Origin: JAKFEE01 sp036675815
GTDB lineage: Bacteria; Pseudomonadota; Alphaproteobacteria; Rhodospirillales; Magnetospirillaceae
Direction of reading: 5' to 3'
Assembly: GCA_036675815.1 (NCBI GenBank)
Contig: JAKFEE010000058.1
Span: 108,596 to 172,595, forward strand
Length of the DNA: 64,000 bases
The notes under the pieces are model-generated. The model did not search any database, had not been told where the DNA came from, and worked only from the letters and a program-made list of their open reading frames with translations. Numbering within the stretch: the first letter of the stretch is position 1; every line of letters starts with the position of its first letter. Shown here piece after piece: positions 57,996 through 64,000 of this stretch. The translations under genes and the position numbers were made by a program.

Positions 57996-58024
57996 TTGAC
58001 GTGCATACGGACGTATGATTATTT
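57996..58024 (+). promoter_or_regulatory. Promoter and palindromic operator of the HTH gene
   Basis: TTGACG (57996-58001), 17 bases, TTATTT (58019-58024). The spacer contains the perfect inverted repeat CATACG-GA-CGTATG (58004-58017). A palindrome exactly between the -35 and -10 boxes is a classic repressor site; the HTH protein encoded 55 bases downstream is the obvious candidate. Confidence 0.6.
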
Positions 58025-58078
58025 TCTGGCGCACAGCGCACCGGCGTGCGCCCTTAGTGGTATTCAGCGGAAAGTCAC

Positions 58079-58591
58079 ATGGCCGCTTCCGAGCGCACGA
58101 TTAAGGACAGGATAAAAAATGGCCCGGCCCGTCGTGGCGGCAGCCGCGGGCGTACCGCCTCTGGCAGGCCGAACCCCATCGACGTGCATGTCGGCGGGCG
58201 CGTTCGCCTGCGCCGCACCCTGTTGGGCATGAGCCAGGAGAAGCTGGGCGAGGCCATCGGCCTCACCTTCCAACAGGTCCAGAAATACGAGCGTGGCGCC
58301 AATCGCATCGGCGCCAGCCGGCTGTTCGATCTCAGCCGTGTGCTCGACGTGCCCGTGTCGTTCTTCTTCGATGACATGACCGACGAGACCGCCGGGCAAA
58401 GTCCCCGGCTCATTGGCAACCTCATGGAAGAACCGGCGCCTTTCGAGCATGATCCGATGACCAAGCGCGAGACGCTGGAATTGGTGCGGGCATATTACCG
58501 CATCACCGATCCGCAGGTCCGCAAGCGGGTTTTCGAGTTGGCCAAGGCGTTGGCCGCCGCCAGCGAAGCCGGGCAGACCGACGAAAAGTGA
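58079..58591 (+). CDS. HTH (XRE/Cro-type) transcriptional regulator
   Basis: 170 residues. A basic lead (residues 1-35) precedes an XRE helix-turn-helix (VRLRRTLLGMSQEKLGEAIGLTFQQVQKYERG, split by the turn near LGEAIGL), then RIGASRLFDLSRVLDVPVSFFF and a C-terminal acidic region. This type of regulator is widespread before metK in alphaproteobacteria. It is probably autoregulated through the palindrome in its promoter. Confidence 0.92.
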   Translation: MAASERTIKDRIKNGPARRGGSRGRTASGRPNPIDVHVGGRVRLRRTLLGMSQEKLGEAIGLTFQQVQKYERGANRIGASRLFDLSRVLDVPVSFFFDDMTDETAGQSPRLIGNLMEEPAPFEHDPMTKRETLELVRAYYRITDPQVRKRVFELAKALAAASEAGQTDEK

Positions 58592-58649
58592 GGGGTGGAG
58601 TCCCATGAGGCCTGGCCTTGCCTGATGGCGGGCCAGACCTGCTTTGCCC

Positions 58650-58677
58650 TTGACGCCCCTTTCAAAGACTGTAGAAA
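58650..58677 (+). promoter_or_regulatory. Possible metK promoter
   Basis: TTGACG (58650-58655), 16 bases, TAGAAA (58672-58677), about 75 bases upstream of the metK start. It would begin the transcript within the hairpin region described next. Confidence 0.45.
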
Positions 58678-58714
58678 GTGCCGGTCCGACCCGCCCTCGG
58701 GTCCGGAGCATTTC
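58674..58714 (+). promoter_or_regulatory. Stable hairpin in the metK leader
   Basis: Inner stem GACCCG-CCCT-CGGGTC (58688-58703) is perfect; outer stem pairs GAAAgTGCCGG with CCGGaGCATTTC, one bulge on each side. There is no T-run. It could be a regulatory leader or merely an end structure of the HTH gene mRNA. I could not match it to a SAM riboswitch class from memory. Confidence 0.4.
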
Positions 58715-58752
58715 TTGTCAGCGCTGCACGCAGCCGAGGCGGAGGACCGACC

Positions 58753-59922
58753 GTGTCGAAGCTCAACTATTTCTTCACCAGCGAATCGGTGTCGGAAGGC
58801 CACCCCGACAAGGTCTGCGATCGCATCTCCGACGCCATCGTCGACACCTTCCTCTCGCATGATCCCTTCTCGCGGGTCGCGGTCGAGACGTTGGCGACGA
58901 CCAACCGCATCATCCTGGCCGGCGAGGTGCGCGGGCCGGCGGCGGTCACCCACGCGTTGCTTGAGGATGTGGCACGCCATGCCGTGAAGGATATCGGCTA
59001 CGAGCAGGAGGGCTTCCACTGGAAGAACGCCGCCGTCGATATCCACGTGCATGCGCAGTCGGCCGACATTGCCGTCGGGGTGGATGCCCTCGGCAACAAG
59101 GATGAGGGCGCCGGCGACCAGGGCATCATGTTCGGCTATGCGGTCGATGAGACCGAAGTGCTGATGCCGGCGCCGATCTACTACGCGCACGCCATTTTGA
59201 AGTCGCTGGCCGAGGGCCGCCATTCCGGTGCGCTGTCGATGCTTGGGCCGGACGCGAAGAGCCAAGTGACCCTGGAATACCGCAACGGCCGGCCACTGCG
59301 CGCCGCCTCGGTGGTGGTGTCGACCCAGCACGTCGCCGACGTCGATCAGGACGAGATCCGCGAGATCGTCCGCACCCACGTCGTCAACTGCCTGCCCGAG
59401 GGCTGGATGTGCCCCGAAGCGCAGTTCTACGTGAACCCCACCGGGCGCTTCGTCATCGGCGGCCCCGACGGCGATTGCGGCCTGACTGGGCGCAAGATCA
59501 TCGTGGACACCTATGGCGGTGCCGCGCCGCATGGTGGCGGTGCGTTCTCGGGCAAGGATCCGACCAAGGTCGATCGCTCGGCCGCTTACGCCGCGCGCTA
59601 TCTCGCCAAGAACGTCGTCGCCGCCGGCCTGGCCGACAAGTGCCTGATCCAGCTGTCCTATGCCATCGGCGTCGCCAGGCCGCTGTCCGTCTATGTCGAC
59701 ACCCATGGCACCGGCCGCTGCGACGAGGACAAGCTGTCCGAGGTGCTGCAGCAGTTGATGGACCTCAGCCCGCGCGGCATTCGCACCCATCTCGGCCTCA
59801 ACAAGCCGATCTACGCCCGCACCGCCGCCTACGGCCATTTTGGCCGCGCCCCCGACGCGGACGGCGGCTTCTCGTGGGAAAAGACCGATCTGGTCGATGA
59901 GCTGCGATCGGTCTTTGCCTGA
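58753..59922 (+). CDS. metK: S-adenosylmethionine synthase
   Basis: 389 residues. Start GTG 58753 lies 7 bases after GGAGG. Family signatures: [34 protein letters not shown] and [19 protein letters not shown]. It makes SAM from methionine and ATP, the cofactor for CcrM, the MT-A70 enzyme and the many RNA methyltransferases in this window. It overlaps trmB. Confidence 0.97.
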   Translation: MSKLNYFFTSESVSEGHPDKVCDRISDAIVDTFLSHDPFSRVAVETLATTNRIILAGEVRGPAAVTHALLEDVARHAVKDIGYEQEGFHWKNAAVDIHVHAQSADIAVGVDALGNKDEGAGDQGIMFGYAVDETEVLMPAPIYYAHAILKSLAEGRHSGALSMLGPDAKSQVTLEYRNGRPLRAASVVVSTQHVADVDQDEIREIVRTHVVNCLPEGWMCPEAQFYVNPTGRFVIGGPDGDCGLTGRKIIVDTYGGAAPHGGGAFSGKDPTKVDRSAAYAARYLAKNVVAAGLADKCLIQLSYAIGVARPLSVYVDTHGTGRCDEDKLSEVLQQLMDLSPRGIRTHLGLNKPIYARTAAYGHFGRAPDADGGFSWEKTDLVDELRSVFA

Positions 59923-60634
59923 TCCGCACCATAGCGCCGACCGCGGCCCGATCTTCTATGGTCGCCGCCATGGCAAGAAGCTGCGCCAGCGCGGTCAGAC
60001 GCTGATGCAAGACCTGCTGCCCCGGCTCGCCCTGAGCGAGCCGGGAGGCGGCGGGCTCGACCCTTTCACCCTGTTTCCGCGGCCGGTGAACGCGGTGTGG
60101 CTGGAGGTCGGGTTCGGCGGTGGTGAGCATCTGGCGGCCCAAGCCGAGGCCAACCCCGATATCGGCTTCATCGGCGGCGAGGCGTTCGTCAATGGCATCG
60201 CCAGCCTGCTCAACCATGTCGACCGCCGGGGCCTCGACAATGTCCGCATCTATCCCGGCGACGTCCGCCACCTGTTCCCGTGGCTGCCCGAAGGCTGTCT
60301 CGAGAAGGCCTTCGTCCTGTTTCCCGATCCCTGGCCGAAGAAGCGGCACGCCGAACGCCGTTTCGTCATAAGGGGCAATCTCGACGCCCTGGCGCACCTG
60401 ATGCGGGACGGTGCCGAGCTGCGCGTCGCCAGCGACGATCCCACCTATATCGACTGGGCCATCGACCAGCTGTCGACTCACCCCGACTTCGTTCCAGCGC
60501 GCCCGATCGGCGAATGCCGCCGGCGTCCCGCCGACTGGCCGCCGACCCGCTACGAAGCCAAGGCCATCGCCCAGGGCCGTTCCCCGGCGTATCTGCCGTT
60601 CATCCGGCGCCGACGCGAGGATGGTGCCAAGTAG
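59897..60634 (+). CDS. trmB: tRNA (guanine-46-N7)-methyltransferase TrmB
   Basis: About 245 residues. The lead [15 protein letters not shown] is the TrmB signature; SAM binding is [13 protein letters not shown] and the catalytic region [18 protein letters not shown]. Start: ATG 59897 lies inside metK by 26 bases; TTG 59915 is an alternative. Neither has a good ribosome site, so translation may be coupled to metK. Confidence 0.93.
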   Translation: MSCDRSLPDPHHSADRGPIFYGRRHGKKLRQRGQTLMQDLLPRLALSEPGGGGLDPFTLFPRPVNAVWLEVGFGGGEHLAAQAEANPDIGFIGGEAFVNGIASLLNHVDRRGLDNVRIYPGDVRHLFPWLPEGCLEKAFVLFPDPWPKKRHAERRFVIRGNLDALAHLMRDGAELRVASDDPTYIDWAIDQLSTHPDFVPARPIGECRRRPADWPPTRYEAKAIAQGRSPAYLPFIRRRREDGAK

Positions 60635-60650
60635 CGGCGCCGAAACCCAC

Positions 60651-60678
60651 TTGTAATGCTGGGCCGGATGGTTATATT
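60651..60678 (+). promoter_or_regulatory. Promoter of the rimP leader RNA
   Basis: TTGTAA (60651-60656), 16 bases, TATATT (60673-60678), the best -10 box in this part of the window. Transcription would start near 60684. Confidence 0.55.
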
Positions 60679-60683
60679 GCCGC

Positions 60684-60745
60684 AAGACACATTCTTGCTT
60701 CCCGCTTGCGGGACCGTAAGGGTGGGCCATTGGCCCACTTTTTTT
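60684..60745 (+). ncRNA. Candidate leader/attenuator RNA before rimP-nusA
   Basis: About 62 bases from the predicted start to a T-run contain three consecutive hairpins: CAAGA-CACAT-TCTTG, CCCG-CTTG-CGGG, and the terminator stem at 60722-60738. The unit sits between trmB and rimP with its own promoter. It could be a small RNA in its own right or an attenuator whose read-through feeds rimP-nusA-infB. NusA is known to regulate its own operon by termination in other bacteria. Confidence 0.45.
60722..60745 (+). terminator. Intrinsic terminator directly before rimP
   Basis: Perfect 7-base arms GTGGGCC (60722-60728) and GGCCCAC (60732-60738), loop ATT, then seven T. The rimP start codon is only 12-15 bases further on, so no second promoter for rimP fits after it; the operon must be read through this terminator. 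Confidence 0.85.
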
Positions 60746-60757
60746 GTTTCTAGGGGC

Positions 60758-61258
60758 ATGATGAACTTCCAGGAGCGCCTCGCGGGGATCATCTCCCCGA
60801 CGCTGGAATCGATGGGATACGAGCTGGTGCGTGTCCAGATGTCGGGCAAGCTACGACCGACGCTGCAGATCATGGCCGAGCGCAAGGACGGTGTCGCCAT
60901 GACCGTCGACGATTGTGCCGACATCAGCCATGCCCTGTCGGCCGTGCTCGACGTCGAGGACCCGATCCAGGGCGCCTATAGCCTGGAGGTCAGCTCGCCG
61001 GGCATCGACCGCCCACTGACGCGGCCGCAGGACTTCGCCCGTTTTTCCGGGTTCGAGGCCAAGGTCGAGATGGCGCACCCCGTCGAGAACCGCAAACGCT
61101 TCAAAGGCCGGCTGATGGGAATCGACGACGACGGCATGGTACGACTGGCAGCCGAGGACGGTGGCGAATTCGCGCTGCCGTTCGCCGACATCAGCAAGGC
61201 GAAGCTCGTACTCACCGACGAGTTGATCGCCGCAAGCACTTCCATGCAGGATCACTAG
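60758..61258 (+). CDS. rimP: Ribosome maturation factor RimP
   Basis: 166 residues. It shows the RimP blocks GIISPTLESMGYELVRVQM, DDCADISHALSAVLDVEDPI and YSLEVSSPGIDRPL, and helps assemble the 30S subunit. Two start codons are in tandem (60758 and 60761); the second is better spaced from AGGGG. First gene of the rimP-nusA-ylxR-infB operon, directly behind an intrinsic terminator. Confidence 0.95.
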   Translation: MMNFQERLAGIISPTLESMGYELVRVQMSGKLRPTLQIMAERKDGVAMTVDDCADISHALSAVLDVEDPIQGAYSLEVSSPGIDRPLTRPQDFARFSGFEAKVEMAHPVENRKRFKGRLMGIDDDGMVRLAAEDGGEFALPFADISKAKLVLTDELIAASTSMQDH

Positions 61259-61272
61259 GGTAAGACGAAACG

Positions 61273-62799
61273 ATGGAACGAGTTGCCGCACTCCCCCGCC
61301 CCGAGCTCCTGCAGGTCGCCGACGCCGTCGCCCGCGACAAGGGCATCGATCGCGACGAGGTCCTCGATGCCATGGAGCAGGCCATCCAGAAGGCCGGCCG
61401 CTCCAAGTACGGGCATGAGCACGACATCCGCGCCCATATCGACCGCAAGAGCGGCGAGATCCGCCTCAACCGCTTCATCGAGGTGGTCGATGAAGTAGAG
61501 AACGAGGCGATGCAGGTGACGCTGGCACAGGCGCAGCGGCGCAAGCCCGATGCCCAGCTAGGCGAATTCATCGTCGACCCGCTGCCGCCGATCGACTTCG
61601 GCCGCATCGCCGCCCAGACCGCCAAGCAGGTGATCGTGCAGAAGGTGCGCGACGCCGAACGTCAGCGCCAGTACAACGAGTACAAGGATCGTACCAGCGA
61701 AGTCGTCAACGGCCTCGTCAAGCGCGTCGAATTCGGCAACGTCATCGTCGACCTCGGCCGCGCCGAGGCGCTGCTGCGCCGCGACGAGTTGATCCCACGC
61801 GAGATGTTCCGCACCGGCGACCGTGTTCGCGCCTATATCTTCGACGTCCGCCAGGAGCCGCGCGGTCCGCAGATCTTCATGTCGCGCACGCACCCCCAGT
61901 TCATGGCCAAGCTGTTCGCCCAGGAGGTGCCCGAGATTTACGACGGCATCATCGAGATCAAGGCGGTGGCGCGCGACCCGGGCAGCCGCGCCAAGATCGC
62001 CGTGCTGTCGAACGATTCCGGCATCGATCCGGTCGGCGCCTGCGTCGGCATGCGCGGCAGCCGCGTTCAGGCGGTGGTGGCGGAGTTGCAGGGCGAAAAG
62101 ATCGACATCATCCCATGGTCGTCCGATCCGGCCAATTTCATCGTCAATGCCCTGGCGCCGGCCGAGGTCGCCAAGGTGGTGCTCGACGAGGAGGCCAACC
62201 GCATCGAGGTGGTGGTCCCCGACGACCAGCTGAGCCTGGCGATCGGCCGTCGCGGCCAGAACGTCCGCCTGGCGTCGCAGTTGACCGGTTGGGACATCGA
62301 CATCCTGACCGAGGCGGAGGAATCGGAGCGCCGCAACGAGGAGTTCCGCTCGCGCTCGAAGATGTTCATCGATGCCCTGGACGTCGACGACGTCATTGCC
62401 CATCTACTCGTGACCGAAGGCTTCACGACGCTGGAAGAGGTGGCCTATGTCCCTGTCGAGGACCTCGCCGGTATCGAGGGCTTCGACGAGGAGGTGGCCG
62501 GCGAACTGCAGCAGCGCGCGAGCACCTTCCTCGAGGAGCAGGATCGCAAGAACACCGAACGCCGCAAGGCGCTGGGCGTCTCCGACGATCTGGCGGCCAT
62601 CGAGGCGCTGACGCCGGCGATGCTGGTGGTGCTGGGCGAGAGTGGCGTGAAGGACTTGGACGACCTCGCCGATTTGGCCAGTGACGAACTGATCGACATG
62701 CTGGGCAAGGACAGCATGACCGAGGACGAGGCCAATGCCATCATCATGGCGGCGCGCGCCCATTGGTTCGAGGGCGATGCCGCCGGGGAACAGGCCTAA
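61273..62799 (+). CDS. nusA: Transcription termination/antitermination factor NusA
   Basis: 508 residues: N-terminal RNA polymerase-binding domain (1-125), S1 domain (~130-200, [21 protein letters not shown]), two KH domains ([19 protein letters not shown] and [17 protein letters not shown]), then two C-terminal acidic repeats (~370-490) as in other proteobacteria. It controls pausing, termination and antitermination. The leader terminator upstream of rimP may be one of its own targets. Confidence 0.97.
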   Translation: MERVAALPRPELLQVADAVARDKGIDRDEVLDAMEQAIQKAGRSKYGHEHDIRAHIDRKSGEIRLNRFIEVVDEVENEAMQVTLAQAQRRKPDAQLGEFIVDPLPPIDFGRIAAQTAKQVIVQKVRDAERQRQYNEYKDRTSEVVNGLVKRVEFGNVIVDLGRAEALLRRDELIPREMFRTGDRVRAYIFDVRQEPRGPQIFMSRTHPQFMAKLFAQEVPEIYDGIIEIKAVARDPGSRAKIAVLSNDSGIDPVGACVGMRGSRVQAVVAELQGEKIDIIPWSSDPANFIVNALAPAEVAKVVLDEEANRIEVVVPDDQLSLAIGRRGQNVRLASQLTGWDIDILTEAEESERRNEEFRSRSKMFIDALDVDDVIAHLLVTEGFTTLEEVAYVPVEDLAGIEGFDEEVAGELQQRASTFLEEQDRKNTERRKALGVSDDLAAIEALTPAMLVVLGESGVKDLDDLADLASDELIDMLGKDSMTEDEANAIIMAARAHWFEGDAAGEQA

Positions 62800-62807
62800 C
62801 CGAGAGC

Positions 62808-63455
62808 ATGCCGCGCCAACTCGACGAGGATGAGGAACGGCACGGGCCGCAACGTCGCTGCATCGCAACCGGGACGGTCCGGCCGAAGGAGGAGATGATC
62901 CGTTTCGTGGTCGCGCCCGACGGCGCCGTCGTGCCGGACATCGATGGCAAGCTGCCGGGTCGGGGAATCTGGTTGAGCGCGGCCCGGGATGTGGTAAATA
63001 CGGCCGTGGCCAAGAAATTGTTCGCCAAGGCCGCCCGCGCCAAGGTGGTGGTCCCCGACGATATGGGTGATCGCCTTGCCGCGCTCCTGGCGCAGCGCTG
63101 CCTCGGCTGCCTGGGCATGGCGCGTCGCGCCGGCCGGGTCGTCAATGGCTATGAGAAGGTGCGGGCGCTGTTGCGGGCCAAGCGAGCGGGCGTGTTGCTG
63201 GAAGCGGTTGACGGTGCTGCGGGTGGCCGCGGCAAGATTGCCGCGTTGGCCAGCGGGGTGCCGGTGGTGTCGTTGTTCACCAGTGACGAGCTGGGGGCGG
63301 TATTGGGGCGCGATGCCGCCGTCCACGTTGCCATGGAGCCCGGCCCGCTGGCCGAGCGCCTGTTGCGAGAGGCATCGCGCCTGGCCGGATTTCGCCCCGG
63401 CCATGTCGACTGTGGCGGCGACAGCCGCGAGAACGAGAGCAAAGCGAGAGTATGA
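62808..63455 (+). CDS. YlxR-L7Ae fusion RNA-binding protein
   Basis: 215 residues. The N-terminal YlxR (DUF448) domain reads PQRRCIATGTVRPKEEMIRFV and PGRGIWLSAARDVV; the second half is an L7Ae/L30e-like fold (LGMARRAGRVVNGYEKVRALL). It binds RNA and occurs between nusA and infB in alphaproteobacteria; exact role unknown. Coupled to infB by ATGA. Confidence 0.92.
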   Translation: MPRQLDEDEERHGPQRRCIATGTVRPKEEMIRFVVAPDGAVVPDIDGKLPGRGIWLSAARDVVNTAVAKKLFAKAARAKVVVPDDMGDRLAALLAQRCLGCLGMARRAGRVVNGYEKVRALLRAKRAGVLLEAVDGAAGGRGKIAALASGVPVVSLFTSDELGAVLGRDAAVHVAMEPGPLAERLLREASRLAGFRPGHVDCGGDSRENESKARV

Positions 63456-64000
63456 CGGATTCCAACGATCAAGACCGGAAAGCCCCCTTGCGCCTGACGC
63501 CGGGTCGGCTGGAACTGAAGAAGACGGTGGAGACCGGTCAGGTCCGCCAGAGCTTTTCGCACGGCCGCTCGAAAGTGGTGACCGTGGAGGTGCGCAAGAA
63601 GCGCACCATCGTCCCTGGTGCCTCCGCCCATGATGCGGCATTCGACTCCCGCGGCCAGTCGGGCGCGCTGACCCGCGACGAACTCGCCACCCGCGCCCGC
63701 GCCCTGGAAGGCGCCCGTCGCGCCGAGGAGGAGGCCCGCCGACGCGAGCAGGAAGAGGCGCGCCAGCGCACCCTCGATGAGGAGCGTCGCGCCGCCGAGG
63801 AGGAGGCCCGTCGCAAGACCGAGGCCGAAGAGGCCCGCCGCCGCGCCCAGGACGAGGCGCGATTGGCGGCCGAACGTGCCGCCGCCGGCGAGACCACGCC
63901 GCCAGCCGAGGCCGAGGCTCCCGCCGAAGCCGCGCCGGAAGCGGTCGCTGCCGAGGCGCAACCGGCGCCACGCCCCGCCGCGACACCGGCCGCCAGGCCC
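63452..64000 (+). CDS. infB: Translation initiation factor IF-2, N-terminal part
   Basis: The first 183 codons; the gene runs past the window end. The start MTDSNDQDRKAPLRLTPG, the KTVETGQVRQSFSHGRSK block and the long charged, alanine-rich coiled coil (EEARRREQEEARQR and similar) are typical of alphaproteobacterial IF-2. The GTPase domain lies outside. Last visible gene of the rimP operon. Confidence 0.95.
   Translation, partial: MTDSNDQDRKAPLRLTPGRLELKKTVETGQVRQSFSHGRSKVVTVEVRKKRTIVPGASAHDAAFDSRGQSGALTRDELATRARALEGARRAEEEARRREQEEARQRTLDEERRAAEEEARRKTEAEEARRRAQDEARLAAERAAAGETTPPAEAEAPAEAAPEAVAAEAQPAPRPAATPAARP

Overview
The window is GC-rich chromosomal DNA from an alphaproteobacterium, most likely a member of the Rhodospirillales. 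The signs are CcrM (GANTC) methylation, a MucR-type regulator, an alphaproteobacterial Fur without the CxxC zinc motifs, a petABC cytochrome bc1 operon, a mtnP-mtnA-aldolase cluster and the miaB-phoH-ybeY-corC-lnt-HTH-metK-trmB-rimP-nusA-ylxR-infB gene order. Genes are packed tightly. Many are coupled by ATGA or TAATG overlaps, and non-ATG starts are frequent (fmt, miaB and mlaE with TTG; metK, phoH, tusA, tsaB and rimI with GTG). I saw no rRNA, tRNA, CRISPR array, insertion sequence or integrase. No stretch over 300 bases lacks a gene; the longest gaps are about 160-240 bases and are described as features.

Layout. 1-10.5 kb: 3' end of mutY, ccrM and rnhB, a Kef-type antiporter, a DsbD-like reductase, yqgE, an M16 peptidase, thrC, a periplasmic DsrE protein, and an MT-A70 DNA methyltransferase on a small unit bounded by a duplicated carboxypeptidase 3' end. 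10.5-17.7 kb: M32 carboxypeptidase, elbB, an RlmD-like rRNA methyltransferase and an Mla-type lipid transport operon (STAS, mlaE, mlaF, mlaD, lipoprotein). 17.8-22.2 kb: MASE1 histidine kinase, FixJ-type regulator, nhaA and a receiver-only protein. 22.2-26 kb: glyoxalase-like protein and the methylthioadenosine genes. 26-31.6 kb: petCBA, trmL, cca, a Nudix hydrolase. 32-38.7 kb: DUF1285 protein and a MoxR-DUF58-BatA/DUF4159 membrane cluster. 38.8-41.1 kb: def, truA, fmt. 41.1-46.3 kb: nirN-nirJ (heme d1) facing a TauE exporter, a TIGR02186-type protein and a Usp, with an FNR-like box between. 46.4-52.5 kb: nfu, glucosaminidase, VanX-like dipeptidase, tsaB-rimI, tusA-like, mucR, fur and the ornithine-lipid pair olsB-olsA. 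52.6-64 kb: the conserved RNA-processing, envelope and translation block, ending inside infB.

The most notable non-coding structures are: (i) a double-hairpin repeat found in the three longest gaps between convergent genes (mutY/ccrM, receiver gene/glyoxalase, def/truA); (ii) two GANTC sites directly upstream of ccrM; (iii) the 60-bp direct repeat around the MT-A70 gene, where one copy is the real carboxypeptidase 3' end and the other a stranded remnant; (iv) an FNR-like box between nirJ and tauE; (v) a promoter, three small hairpins and an intrinsic terminator directly ahead of rimP-nusA; and (vi) a perfect palindrome inside the promoter of the HTH gene before metK. All were found by reading; no similarity search was run.
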